64,000 nucleotides of DNA from Oleiagrimonas soli. GTDB lineage: Bacteria; Pseudomonadota; Gammaproteobacteria; Xanthomonadales; Rhodanobacteraceae. Below the pieces are notes generated by a model. The model made no database searches. It was not told the origin of the DNA and saw only the letters and a program-made list of their open reading frames with translations. This document shows, piece by piece, positions 9,531-18,916 of this stretch (position 1 is its first letter; each line of letters begins with the position of its first letter). Location: contig NZ_KN196470.1 in the NCBI RefSeq assembly GCF_000761445.1, positions 2,740,454 to 2,804,453 on the forward strand. Reading direction: 5' to 3'. The position numbers and the translations under genes are program-made.

Positions 9531-12500
9531 ATGCACGAGGCAACGACGACTGACGCCCACGATGCCAGGACCGACGCACAGGCATCGATCGACCCATGGC
9601 GCTTCGTCCGACGTCGCACCGCGCGTGCGGGTTTCGCCCAGGATGAGAGTCTTTTCGCACTCGCCAACGGTCACCTGGGCGTCCGCGCCGGCCTGGAGGA
9701 AGACCGCAGCCCGAGCCACGGCAGCTTCCTCAGCGGTATCTGGGAACGCACCCCGATCGAGTACCACGAGCGCTTCCCCGGCTTCGCCCGCACCACCGAC
9801 ACGCGCCTGCCCATCGCCGACGGCATCGGCATCGCACTGCAGCTCGATGGCAAACCGCTGGATCTGGACCAGGGCGAATGGCTGGATTTCGAGCGCTGCC
9901 TCGACCTTCGCCACGGCCGCTACCAGCGCCGCCTGCGCTGGCGCTCGCCGCAGGGGGCGACGCTGGAAATCGAGTCCGAACGCCTGATCCCGCTCGACCG
10001 CAAGGCCGTGCTGGCGATCCGCTACCGCGTGCGTTCGATCGACGCCGACGGCGAACTCAGCCTGCACTCGCAGTTGAAGAGCGCCGGCCACGCCGCCGCG
10101 CAGGGCGACGATCCGCGCATCGGCACGCGCGTGCAGGGCGGTCTGCGCGTCACCGGTCGCGGCGTGCACGGCGAAGCCGCCTGGCTGACCCAGCGGACCA
10201 CGCACAGCGACGTTCGTCTCGCCTGCGCGCAACGCCAGCGCACTTCGGCCTCGGCCGGCGCGCATGCGCAGACGGAGGAGAGCGTCACCCAGACCTTCAC
10301 CCAGCAACTGGCGCCCGGACAGACGGTGACGCTGGAAAAATACGTCGCCTACGCCTGGACGCCGCCGGGCGACGCCGTCGAAGCCGGCGTGCTGGCCGAC
10401 CGCGCCCTGGCCGAACTCGATGCCGCCGCTGCGCAAGGCTACGACGCGCTCGCCGAGCGCCAGTCCGCACTGCTGCAGCGCTTCTGGGACAGCGCCGATC
10501 TCGCCATCGACGGCGACCCGGCGACCGAGCAGGCGCTGCGCCTGAATCTGTTCCACGTCTTCCAATCGACCTGCCGCGACGGCGACGCCAGCGCCGCGGC
10601 CAAGGGCCTGACCGGCGAAGGCTACGAAGGCCACTACTTCTGGGACGCCGAGGTCTTCATGCTGCCGGCCATGCTGGCGACCGATCCGGCACTCGCGCGC
10701 AGCATGCTCGAATACCGCTACCGCGTGCTGGAGCCGGCGCGCCGCCACGCCCGCGAGATGAATCACGCCCGCGGCGCGCTGTTCGCCTGGCGCACCATCA
10801 GCGGCGACGAATGCTCGGCCTACTTCCCCAGCGGCTCGGCGCAGTACCACATCAACGCGGCGGTGGCGTGGGCGATCCGCGCCTACGTCGAAGCCAGCGG
10901 CGACGAGCATTTCCTGCTCGCCAAGGGCGCCGAGATCCTGTTTGAGACCGCACGCGTGTGGCGCGATGTCGGTCACTTCGATCCGCGCCGCAACGGCGCC
11001 TTCTGCATCGCCGCGATCACCGGTCCGGACGAATACACCGCACTGGTCGACAACAACCACTACACCAACCGCATGGCGCAGCGGCATCTGCGCTACGCCG
11101 CCGACGTCGCCGCCTGGCTCGCCGAACGCCACCCCGAAGCGCATGCGGCGCTGGCCGCGCGCATCGACCTGCGCGACGACGAGGCCACCCAGTGGCGACA
11201 GGCCGCGGACGCCATGTACCTCCCGGTCGATCCCGCCACCGGCGTGTTCCCGCAGGACGATACCTTCCTCGATAAACCGCGCCTGCCGCGCGACGACGCG
11301 GACGACGGCGAAAAGCGCCCGCTGTTGCTGCGCATGCACCCGCTCACCCTGTACCGCCACCAGGTCTGCAAGCAGGCCGACGTGGTGCTGGCGCTGGTGC
11401 TGGCCGGCGAACAGGTCGACCGTGTCGCCAAGCGTCGCAACCTCGAATACTACGAAGCCGTCACCGTGCACGACTCGACGCTATCGGCCTCGACCTTCAG
11501 CGTGCTGGCCGCCGACGTCGGCGACGTCGAGAAAGCCTACCGCTACTTCCTCGACACGCTGCGCGTCGATCTGGACGACTCGCACGGCAACGCCGCGCAC
11601 GGCGTGCACCTGGCGGCCATGGCCGGCAGCTGGCAGGCACTGGCCTGGGGTTTCGGCGGCCTGCGCCTGCACGCCGACCATCCAGTGCTGGCGCCGACGC
11701 TGCCCGCCGCGTGGCGCGGCTACCGCTTCGGCCTGCGTTGGCGCGACGCGCATCTGCGCGTGACCGTCGATGCCGACGGCGCGCACTACACCCTGACCGA
11801 AGGCGCGCGCCTGACCATCGAGCACGACGGCGAGCGCCTGGAACTGCAGACCGGCCAGACGCTGACGCGTCCGCTGCGCACCGCGCAGGCCTCGCCGTTT
11901 CCGCGCCGCTTCGAGGCCGTGGTGTTCGACCTCGACGGCGTCATCGCCGACACCGCCGGCGTGCACGAAGCCGCCTGGCGCCGCCTTGCCGCCGAGATCG
12001 ACGCACCGCTGGCCGACGACATCGGCGAGCGCCTCAAGGGCGTGGACCGTCGCGCCTCGCTGGACATCGTGCTGGAACAGGCCACGCGCCGCTTCGACGA
12101 AGCCGAGCGCGACGCGCTGGCCGCGCGCAAGAACAGCTACTACCGCGAACGCATCGAGCAGTTCGGCCCGCAGGACCTGCTGCCCGGCGCGCGCGAAGCG
12201 GTCGCCTCGGTGCGCGCCGCCGGCCTCAAGACCGCGCTGGCCTCGGCCAGCCGCAACGCGCCGCTGCTGCTGGAACGCCTCGGCATCGCCGAGCTGTTCG
12301 ACTACGTCGTCGACGCCAACGGCATCCGCCACTCCAAGCCCGACCCGGAAATCTTTCTCGCCGCGGCCGCCGGGCTGGGCGTCGAACCCTCCGCCTGTCT
12401 CGGCGTGGAGGACGCCGCCGCGGGCATCGCCAGCATCCACGCCGCCGGCATGTGCGCCGTGGGCATCGGCTCGCACGAAGCACTCGGCGCGGCCGAGGCC

Positions 12501-12551
12501 GTGCTGCCGGACATCGCCGCATTCGACCTGGGAGCTTTTGCGACGCCCTAG
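9531..12551 (+). CDS. GH65 disaccharide phosphorylase fused to beta-phosphoglucomutase
   Basis: 1006 residues with no signal peptide, so cytoplasmic. Residues about 20-780 form a GH65 phosphorylase: GHYFWDAEVFMLP, WRTISGDECSAYFPSG, ITGPDEYTALVDNNHYTN with predicted catalytic acid Glu501, and KQADVV. Residues about 795-1006 form a HAD-type beta-phosphoglucomutase with FDLDGVIADT (nucleophile Asp800, Asp802) and HSKPDPEIFL followed by GVEDAAAGI. The first half should split an alpha-glucoside (maltose, trehalose, kojibiose or similar) with phosphate to beta-glucose 1-phosphate; the second turns that into glucose 6-phosphate. The exact disaccharide cannot be read from the sequence. First gene of the operon. 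Confidence 0.92.
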   Translation: MHEATTTDAHDARTDAQASIDPWRFVRRRTARAGFAQDESLFALANGHLGVRAGLEEDRSPSHGSFLSGIWERTPIEYHERFPGFARTTDTRLPIADGIGIALQLDGKPLDLDQGEWLDFERCLDLRHGRYQRRLRWRSPQGATLEIESERLIPLDRKAVLAIRYRVRSIDADGELSLHSQLKSAGHAAAQGDDPRIGTRVQGGLRVTGRGVHGEAAWLTQRTTHSDVRLACAQRQRTSASAGAHAQTEESVTQTFTQQLAPGQTVTLEKYVAYAWTPPGDAVEAGVLADRALAELDAAAAQGYDALAERQSALLQRFWDSADLAIDGDPATEQALRLNLFHVFQSTCRDGDASAAAKGLTGEGYEGHYFWDAEVFMLPAMLATDPALARSMLEYRYRVLEPARRHAREMNHARGALFAWRTISGDECSAYFPSGSAQYHINAAVAWAIRAYVEASGDEHFLLAKGAEILFETARVWRDVGHFDPRRNGAFCIAAITGPDEYTALVDNNHYTNRMAQRHLRYAADVAAWLAERHPEAHAALAARIDLRDDEATQWRQAADAMYLPVDPATGVFPQDDTFLDKPRLPRDDADDGEKRPLLLRMHPLTLYRHQVCKQADVVLALVLAGEQVDRVAKRRNLEYYEAVTVHDSTLSASTFSVLAADVGDVEKAYRYFLDTLRVDLDDSHGNAAHGVHLAAMAGSWQALAWGFGGLRLHADHPVLAPTLPAAWRGYRFGLRWRDAHLRVTVDADGAHYTLTEGARLTIEHDGERLELQTGQTLTRPLRTAQASPFPRRFEAVVFDLDGVIADTAGVHEAAWRRLAAEIDAPLADDIGERLKGVDRRASLDIVLEQATRRFDEAERDALAARKNSYYRERIEQFGPQDLLPGAREAVASVRAAGLKTALASASRNAPLLLERLGIAELFDYVVDANGIRHSKPDPEIFLAAAAGLGVEPSACLGVEDAAAGIASIHAAGMCAVGIGSHEALGAAEAVLPDIAAFDLGAFATP

Positions 12552-12626
12552 CGAAGCGTCGTCCGAACCGGATTCGCACCACCAACAACCACAGCAAACA
12601 ACAGAACGTATTGGGGAGGTAGCACC

Positions 12627-15152
12627 ATGCAACGCCAAACTCGCTTGACCCGACTGACGCTGACGGCGGCCATCGTCGCCGCACTGGTGGCGTCGCCCGC
12701 CTTCGCGGCCGACGGCAGCCCGGCCGGCCAGAACGCGGCCGGCACCGCCACCACGCAGAAGAAGGCGCAGGACGCCAACGCCAAGACCACGCAGACCCTC
12801 GACCAGGTCGTGGTCACCGGCGCGGCCACTTACGCCGGCGTCAAGAAGATCGATGCCAGCTTCTCCATCACCACCGCCAACCAGACCGAGATCAAGAAGG
12901 CCAACCCGTCCAGTTCGGCCGACCTGCTGAAGATCGTGCCCGGCATCTGGGCCGAATCCAGCGGCGGCCAGACCGGCGCCAACATCGAGCTGGCCGGCTT
13001 CCCCGGCGGCGGCGACGCCCCGTTCGTGACCTTCGCGCTGGACGGCTCGCCGGTGTATCCGACGCCGACGCTGTCGTTCATGGCCAACGGCTCGCTGTTC
13101 CGCATCGACGACACCATCGAGCGCGTGGAAGTGCTGCAGGGCGGTCCGGCCACGGTCTACGGCAACGGCCAGATCGGCGCCACCGCCAACTTCATCCTGC
13201 GCCAGGGCACGGCCAAGCCGAGCGGTGACATCGGCGTGACCTACGGTTCGGAAGGTCTGTACCGCCTCGACGGTTTCTATGGCGGCAAGCTGTCGGACAA
13301 CTGGTTCTTCAGCGTCGGCGGCTTCTACCGCACCTCCGACGGCGTGCGCTCGCCGCAGTTCCCCGCCGACGAGGGCGGCCAGCTGACCGCCACGCTGTCG
13401 CGCGATTTCGACAACGGCGACATCATGTTCTACGCGCGTTCGCTGAACGACAAGAACCTGTTCATCACCGACGTGCCGGTGCGCGTCAGCGCCGACGGCA
13501 AGAGCGTGTCGCAGTTCCAGAACTTCGACCCGCTGACCGGCACCTTCGCCGGCAACGAGCTGCGCTCGGCCAACTTCCAGGTCTCGCCCGGCAACCCGCC
13601 CGGCTCCATCAACGCCGATCTGGCCAAGGGTCGCGGCAGCGACATCCACATGTTCGGCTCCAACCTGAACATGTACTTCGACAACGGCTGGACGCTGAGC
13701 AACAAGTTCCACGTCACCGCCGGCCACATGCCGACCAACGCGCTGTTCAACAACTTCTCGCCGGAATCGTTCAGTCAGTACATCGACGGCGAAGTCGCCA
13801 ATGCCAACGGCAACCCGGACATCGTCACCGCCGCCGGCGGCATGGCCACCACCGGCACCGGCACCTACGTCAACGGCGGCGGCACGGTCGACCCGAACCA
13901 GGCCGTGGCCTCGCTGGGCTTCTGGGTGGTCGACAAGAAGATCCGCTCGTTCTCCGACGAATTCCGCCTCAGCGCGCAGCTGTCGGACAACAACACCCTG
14001 ACCATGGGCACCTACCTGGCCAGCTACTCGTCCGACGACCACTGGTATCTGGGCAACAACATGCTGGTCACGGCCGAGAACAACGCGCGTCTGATCGACG
14101 CCACGCTCGACAACGGCGTGCAGCTGTCGCGCAACGGCGTCATCAGCGGTCCGTTCTATGCCCTGACCGAGAACTGGACCGGCCGCAACATCGCCGGCTA
14201 CATCTCCGACCAGATCACGCTCGGCGCCTGGACCCTGGACGCCGGCTGGCGCGTCGAGCACCAGAAGGCCGACGGCACGGTGTCCAACGACACCAGCATG
14301 GACCTCGACGGCAATCCGCTGACGGCCTACAACAACAACACCGCCGTGGAGAACGGCTCGTTCACCCCGATCAGCTACTCGCACACGCACGGCTCGTGGA
14401 CCGTCGGCGCGAACTACGAGATCACGCCGAACATGAGCGTGTACGGCCGCGTCAACGAAGGCGTGCACTTCCCCGGCTTCGACGACCTGCGCAGCGGCCA
14501 GGCCAACGTGCAGCGGATCAAGAACTTCGAGGCCGGCTTCAAGTTCCAGAACCGCCAGTTCTACACCAGCCTGACCGCGTTCCGCCGCATCTTCGACGGC
14601 GTGCCATTCCAGCAGTTCACCGCCAACGGCGACAACGTCACCAGCATCTACGGCGCCAGCTCGCACGGCCTGAACTTCACCGCCCGCTACAGCCCGACGC
14701 GCAACCTGTCGTTCGACCTGACCGGCAACTGGCAGGACAGCGTGTACACGCACTACTACTCGGCCGCGGTCGGCTCCTCGCCGGGCTTCGACTACAACGG
14801 CAACGTGCTGCAGCGCCAGCCGCGCCTGCAGTTCCGCTTCACGCCGGACTACGACATGCCGACCAGCTGGGGCGACCTGAACATGTTCGTGACCTACACC
14901 CATGTCGGCTTCCGCTACTCCGATATCGGCAACACCCAGCCGCTGCCGTCGTACTACACGCTCGGCGCCGGCGTGGTCGCCAACGTCGGCCAGCACCTGC
15001 AGTTCCGTCTGCAGGGCAGCAACCTGACCAACCAGATCGGCCTGACCGAGGGCAACGCCCGCGTCACCGATTCGGGCGTCAGCAACGGCCTGGAAATGGT
15101 GCGTCCGATCTTCGGTCGCGAAGTGTTCCTGCAGGCCAAGTACAAGCTCTGA
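12627..15152 (+). CDS. TonB-dependent outer membrane receptor, probable alpha-glucoside uptake
   Basis: 841 residues. The signal peptide (about 1-27, ending PAFAA) is followed by a TonB-box-like TLDQVVVTG and a plug domain (SSADLLKIVPGIW, VEVLQGGPATVYGNGQIG). Then comes a 22-strand-type barrel ending REVFLQAKYKL. A very strong ribosome site (GGGGAGG) precedes ATG 12627, suggesting high expression. It lies 75 bases after the GH65-mutase gene and just before the secreted GH65 hydrolase, so it likely imports the cassette's oligosaccharide. The ligand is inferred from neighbours only. Confidence 0.93.
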   Translation: MQRQTRLTRLTLTAAIVAALVASPAFAADGSPAGQNAAGTATTQKKAQDANAKTTQTLDQVVVTGAATYAGVKKIDASFSITTANQTEIKKANPSSSADLLKIVPGIWAESSGGQTGANIELAGFPGGGDAPFVTFALDGSPVYPTPTLSFMANGSLFRIDDTIERVEVLQGGPATVYGNGQIGATANFILRQGTAKPSGDIGVTYGSEGLYRLDGFYGGKLSDNWFFSVGGFYRTSDGVRSPQFPADEGGQLTATLSRDFDNGDIMFYARSLNDKNLFITDVPVRVSADGKSVSQFQNFDPLTGTFAGNELRSANFQVSPGNPPGSINADLAKGRGSDIHMFGSNLNMYFDNGWTLSNKFHVTAGHMPTNALFNNFSPESFSQYIDGEVANANGNPDIVTAAGGMATTGTGTYVNGGGTVDPNQAVASLGFWVVDKKIRSFSDEFRLSAQLSDNNTLTMGTYLASYSSDDHWYLGNNMLVTAENNARLIDATLDNGVQLSRNGVISGPFYALTENWTGRNIAGYISDQITLGAWTLDAGWRVEHQKADGTVSNDTSMDLDGNPLTAYNNNTAVENGSFTPISYSHTHGSWTVGANYEITPNMSVYGRVNEGVHFPGFDDLRSGQANVQRIKNFEAGFKFQNRQFYTSLTAFRRIFDGVPFQQFTANGDNVTSIYGASSHGLNFTARYSPTRNLSFDLTGNWQDSVYTHYYSAAVGSSPGFDYNGNVLQRQPRLQFRFTPDYDMPTSWGDLNMFVTYTHVGFRYSDIGNTQPLPSYYTLGAGVVANVGQHLQFRLQGSNLTNQIGLTEGNARVTDSGVSNGLEMVRPIFGREVFLQAKYKL

Positions 15153-15174
15153 TCGCGGGTCTCCCCCGCACTTT

Positions 15175-15204
15175 CCCCGGACGCGTCCCCGAACGCGTCC
15201 GGGG
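15175..15204 (+). terminator. Strong intercistronic hairpin after the TonB receptor gene
   Basis: CCCCGGACGCGT pairs perfectly with its complement (12 bp) around the 6-base loop CCCCGA, starting 22 bases after the stop. It is followed by the pyrimidine stretch CTTCCTCTTC rather than a clean T-run. It probably stabilises or partly terminates the upstream message inside the operon. Confidence 0.5.
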
Positions 15205-15283
15205 CTTCCTCTTCAGGTGGCCGCGGCCGCCTGCCCTCTCCCGCGGCACGCCACGGACGACGTGCACGCCAGCCGGAGTCTTC

Positions 15284-17566
15284 ATGCGACCTCGTTTCAC
15301 CGCACGCCTGCTGTCGAGCCTGCTGGCGCTGACCTGCGCCTGCGCCTCGGCGTCGGCCGCCACGCCGGACAGCTTCCTGCTGACCGCCACGTCGCACGAC
15401 TTCGGCCACTACTTCCCGACCTATCTGGCCAACGGCTACTTCTCGACCATGAGCACGCCGCGCGGCACCGGCCCGGCGCGCGCCTACATGGCCGCGTTCA
15501 TGGACTACACCCGGGATGACATCTCGCGCCCGGCCGCCATTCCCGGCTGGAGCGAGGTCGACTACAACCCGGGCGGTGGCTGGCTCAACGCCGTGCGTCT
15601 GGATGCCACGCACTTCGCCGACTACGCGCAGACGCTGAACATGCGCGACGGCACGCTGCGCACGCGCTACCGCTTCGACTACGCGCACCGCGCCACCGAC
15701 GTGCGCGTGACCACCTTCGTCAGCCAGGCCGACAAGCACCTCGCGGCGACGCGCTTCACGATCACCCCGCAATTCAACGGCACCGTACAACTGCGCTTCC
15801 CGCTGCGGCTGTGGTCGCAGCACGCGCCACGTTTCGCCATCGGCAAGCTGGATTACCAGCAACTGACCGACGCCGTGATCGCCAGCGGCCAGAACCTCGG
15901 CAACAAGCCGGTACCCACCGCCGACCGCGCGCCGATCTGGTATCCCGGCTACACGCGCATGCTCGATGCGCGCGGCGACACGAAAGCGCGCACGCTGCGC
16001 GTGGACGGCCGGGCCGTGCAGGGCCTGCGCATGGCAATGGCGGCGGCGCTGGACCTGCCCGACGGACTTGCGCTGCGCTCGCTGAAGCTGCACCAGGGAC
16101 CGCATCGCCTGTCGCTGGACCTGACGGCCGAGGTCGAAGCCGGCCACACCTACACCTTCGTCAAATACGTGGCCGCCTCGCGGCAAGACTGGGGCGGCGA
16201 CGCACAGGCCGACCGGGCCCTGGCGCAGGCCGCGCGCGCACGCGGCCTCGACGCACTGCTGGCCGAGCATCGCGCCGCCTGGCACCGGCTGTGGCAAAGC
16301 GACATCGTCATCGATGGCGATCCGCGCGCGCAGAAGGCCGTGCATTCGGACCTCTACTACCTGCTGTCCAACACCACCACCGACACCGCCTGGCCGATGG
16401 GCGCGTGCGCGCTGACGCCGAACTACGCCGGCCACGCCTTCTGGGACAGCGACTCGTGGGTGTTCCCGGCCCTGCTCCTGCTGCATCCCGAGCGCGCCAA
16501 GCCCATCGTCATGTTCCGCCACCGCACGCTGCCGCAGGCGCTCGATCGCGCCAGGCAATTCGGCGTGAAGGGCGCGATGTATCCGTGGGAAGCCGACCCG
16601 CAGACCGGCATCGACAACACGCCCCACTTCGCCCACGAGGCCTGGCGCGAAATCCACGTCAACGCCGACGTTGCCATCGCCCAGTGGCAGTACTACCTCG
16701 CCACCGGCGACCGCGCCTGGCTGAAACACACCGGCTGGCCGGTGATCCGCGACGTGGCCCGTTTCTGGGCCAGCCGCGTGACCTGGAACAAGGCCGCGAA
16801 GCGCTTCGAGATCCTGCACGTCACCTCGCCCGACGAGGCCTATGACGACGTGCCCAACGACAGCTTCACCAACGCCGCCGCACGCAAGGCGCTGCGCATC
16901 GCCGTGCGCGCTGCGAAGCTTGTCGGCGCGAAGCCCGATCCGCGCTGGACGACGATTGCCGACGCGATGTACGTGCCGTTCGACGCGCGCGCGCAGCGTC
17001 ACTACGACTTCGACCCGTCCGCACCGCACGACAAGATCACCTGGATGGGTTCGTCGCTGGCCTGGCTGATGTATCCCAATCTGGACTTGCCGATGACGCC
17101 GGCGGTGCGCCGCAACGACCTGACCTGGCAGCTCGAACAACTGAAGACGCACGGCGACGATCCCAACGAAATGATGATGGTGATGCTGGCCGTGGCCGAG
17201 GCCGAACTAGGCGACGCCCCGCGCACCGGCTACTGGATCGATCACAACCTGCACGGCTTCCTGAAGCCGCCGTTCAACGTGCGCACCGAGACCCGCGCCA
17301 ACAACGCCGGCTACATCCTGGCAACCTCGGCCGGCTTCGTGCAGAGCCTGGTCTACGGACTCAGCGGCCTGCGTCTGGAGCACGGCGGATTGCGCGCCGC
17401 CTATCCGCCGGTGCTGCCGCCGTCGTGGACGTCCATGACGCTGCGCAACGTCGACTATCGCGGTCAGCGCTACGACATCGTCGTCGACCGCGATGCCTCG
17501 GGACACGTGCGCCTGCGCGGCCTGCCGCCGAGCGTCGTCCACGCCGCGACCGGGGCGCAACCATGA
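15284..17566 (+). CDS. Secreted GH65-family glycoside hydrolase (trehalase/kojibiose-hydrolase-like)
   Basis: 760 residues from ATG 15284, with a Sec signal peptide (LLSSLLALTCACASASA). The fold is GH65: an N-terminal beta-sandwich, then the (alpha/alpha)6 barrel with YAGHAFWDSDSWVFPALL, GAMYPWEADPQTG and HVTSPDEAYDDVPNDSFTN, where Glu518 is the predicted general acid. Exported GH65 proteins with a substrate-binding FWD and without a clear phosphate site are usually hydrolases of the acid trehalase, kojibiose hydrolase or PGGHG type, releasing glucose in the periplasm. It sits 131 bases after the receptor gene. Phosphorylase activity is unlikely outside the cytoplasm. The substrate is unknown. 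Confidence 0.85.
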   Translation: MRPRFTARLLSSLLALTCACASASAATPDSFLLTATSHDFGHYFPTYLANGYFSTMSTPRGTGPARAYMAAFMDYTRDDISRPAAIPGWSEVDYNPGGGWLNAVRLDATHFADYAQTLNMRDGTLRTRYRFDYAHRATDVRVTTFVSQADKHLAATRFTITPQFNGTVQLRFPLRLWSQHAPRFAIGKLDYQQLTDAVIASGQNLGNKPVPTADRAPIWYPGYTRMLDARGDTKARTLRVDGRAVQGLRMAMAAALDLPDGLALRSLKLHQGPHRLSLDLTAEVEAGHTYTFVKYVAASRQDWGGDAQADRALAQAARARGLDALLAEHRAAWHRLWQSDIVIDGDPRAQKAVHSDLYYLLSNTTTDTAWPMGACALTPNYAGHAFWDSDSWVFPALLLLHPERAKPIVMFRHRTLPQALDRARQFGVKGAMYPWEADPQTGIDNTPHFAHEAWREIHVNADVAIAQWQYYLATGDRAWLKHTGWPVIRDVARFWASRVTWNKAAKRFEILHVTSPDEAYDDVPNDSFTNAAARKALRIAVRAAKLVGAKPDPRWTTIADAMYVPFDARAQRHYDFDPSAPHDKITWMGSSLAWLMYPNLDLPMTPAVRRNDLTWQLEQLKTHGDDPNEMMMVMLAVAEAELGDAPRTGYWIDHNLHGFLKPPFNVRTETRANNAGYILATSAGFVQSLVYGLSGLRLEHGGLRAAYPPVLPPSWTSMTLRNVDYRGQRYDIVVDRDASGHVRLRGLPPSVVHAATGAQP

Positions 17567-17645
17567 TGTGCGCTGCGCGCCGCCTCCCGACATACTGCGC
17601 CGGTACGCCGGTGTTCCCCTTCCTTTCCGACGACCGGTAGCGCCG

Positions 17646-18902
17646 ATGCCCACCACGACCTCGACTTCGTCCCGATACCTCATCTTCCTGTCCATCGGAC
17701 TGAGCTACATGGTCTACGCCGTGCTGCTCAACAGCGTCGGCACGGTGATCGCGCAGTCCATCGCCAGCTTCGCCATCAGCAAGGAAACCGGCAGCGTGCT
17801 GGAGGCGTTCAAGGACCTGTCCATCGCCACGGTGTCCTTCGTCACCGCCTCGTACCTGCCCAAGCTGGGCTATCGGCGCGCGATGATCCTGGGCCACGTG
17901 CTGGTGGCCGGCGCCTGCGTGGCGATGGCGATGCATCCGGTGTTCGGCATGACCGAGGTCACCTTCGCGATCATCGGCAGCACCTTTGCCCTGATCAAGG
18001 TCGCGGTGTATTCGTCCATCGGCCTGCTGACGCCCGACCGCCAGCGCCACGCCAGCATGATGAACATCCTCGAAGGCCTGTTCATGGCCGGCATGCTCAG
18101 CGGCTACTGGCTGTTCGGCGCCTTCATCGACGATGCCGATCCCGGCAACCTAGTGTGGGTCAACGTGTACTGGGTGCTGGCCGCGATCAGCTTGGCGGTG
18201 GCGGTGCTGCTGGCGTTCTCGCGCATGGACGAATCGGCCGCGCACGGCGACGAAGCCGGCCGCCCTGCGGCGTTCATGGACATGCTGCGCCTGCTGGTCA
18301 AGCGCATGATCTACACCTTCATCGCGCTGATCTTCCTGTACGAGCTGATCGAACAGGGCGTGGGCACGTGGCTGCCCACCTTCAACCGCGAGATCCTGCA
18401 ACTGCCGGCGGCGATGAGCGTGCAGGCGGCCAGCATCTACGCCGGCTCGCTGGCGATCGGCCGTCTCAGCGCCGGCCTGCTGCTGCGGCGCATCCACTGG
18501 TTCACGCTGATCACAATCTGCCTGGTGGGCATGGCCGCGCTGGTCATCCTGACCCTGCCGCTGGCCGCGCACGTGCCGCATAACCCGGACGTGAACTGGT
18601 TCAACGCGCCGCTGGTGACCTACGCCTTCCCGCTGATCGGTCTGCTGATGGCGCCGATCTATCCGGTGGTCAATTCGGTGATGCTGAGCGCCCTGCCCAA
18701 GGACCGCCACGCGGCGATGACTGGTCTGATCGTGGTGTTCTCCGCGCTCGGCGGCACGCTGGGCTCGTTCATCACCGGCACCGTATTCCGCCTGTTCAGC
18801 GGCCAGACCGCGTTCTACCTGACGCTGGTGCCGATGGTGCTGATCCTGGGCTGTCTGGTGGTGTTCCGCCGCGAAACGCGGCTGGTGCCGGCTCAGGCCT
18901 GA
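17646..18902 (+). CDS. MFS sugar transporter of the cassette
   Basis: 418 residues from ATG 17646 with about 12 hydrophobic helices (YLIFLSIGLSYMVYAVLL, MTEVTFAIIGSTFALIKVAVYSS, MIYTFIALIFLYELIEQ) and a large cytoplasmic loop in the middle. The N-terminal half keeps a partial MFS loop motif (PKLGYRRAM). It lies 79 bases after the secreted GH65 gene and 14 bases before the esterase gene. The likely job is to move glucose or a disaccharide from periplasm to cytoplasm, where the phosphorylase acts. Direction and substrate are inferred. Confidence 0.85.
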   Translation: MPTTTSTSSRYLIFLSIGLSYMVYAVLLNSVGTVIAQSIASFAISKETGSVLEAFKDLSIATVSFVTASYLPKLGYRRAMILGHVLVAGACVAMAMHPVFGMTEVTFAIIGSTFALIKVAVYSSIGLLTPDRQRHASMMNILEGLFMAGMLSGYWLFGAFIDDADPGNLVWVNVYWVLAAISLAVAVLLAFSRMDESAAHGDEAGRPAAFMDMLRLLVKRMIYTFIALIFLYELIEQGVGTWLPTFNREILQLPAAMSVQAASIYAGSLAIGRLSAGLLLRRIHWFTLITICLVGMAALVILTLPLAAHVPHNPDVNWFNAPLVTYAFPLIGLLMAPIYPVVNSVMLSALPKDRHAAMTGLIVVFSALGGTLGSFITGTVFRLFSGQTAFYLTLVPMVLILGCLVVFRRETRLVPAQA

Positions 18903-18916
18903 CGGAGACGCTCGCC

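Noticed and set aside
9504-11471. Open frame of 655 codons on the minus strand opposite the GH65 phosphorylase
   Set aside because: Same antisense artefact; no domain or ribosome site recognised and it would overlap a certain gene fully.
11481-14996. Open frame of 1171 codons on the minus strand across the GH65-mutase and TonB receptor genes
   Set aside because: Its Val/His/Asp/Arg/Gly-rich, motif-free composition is typical of the antisense of GC-rich genes, while both plus-strand genes are complete families with signatures.
15284-15380. Lipoprotein signal on the secreted GH65 enzyme because of the Cys residues in LALTCACASA
   Set aside because: No proper lipobox (L-A/S-G/A-C) precedes either Cys; a signal peptidase I site after the ASA stretch fits better.
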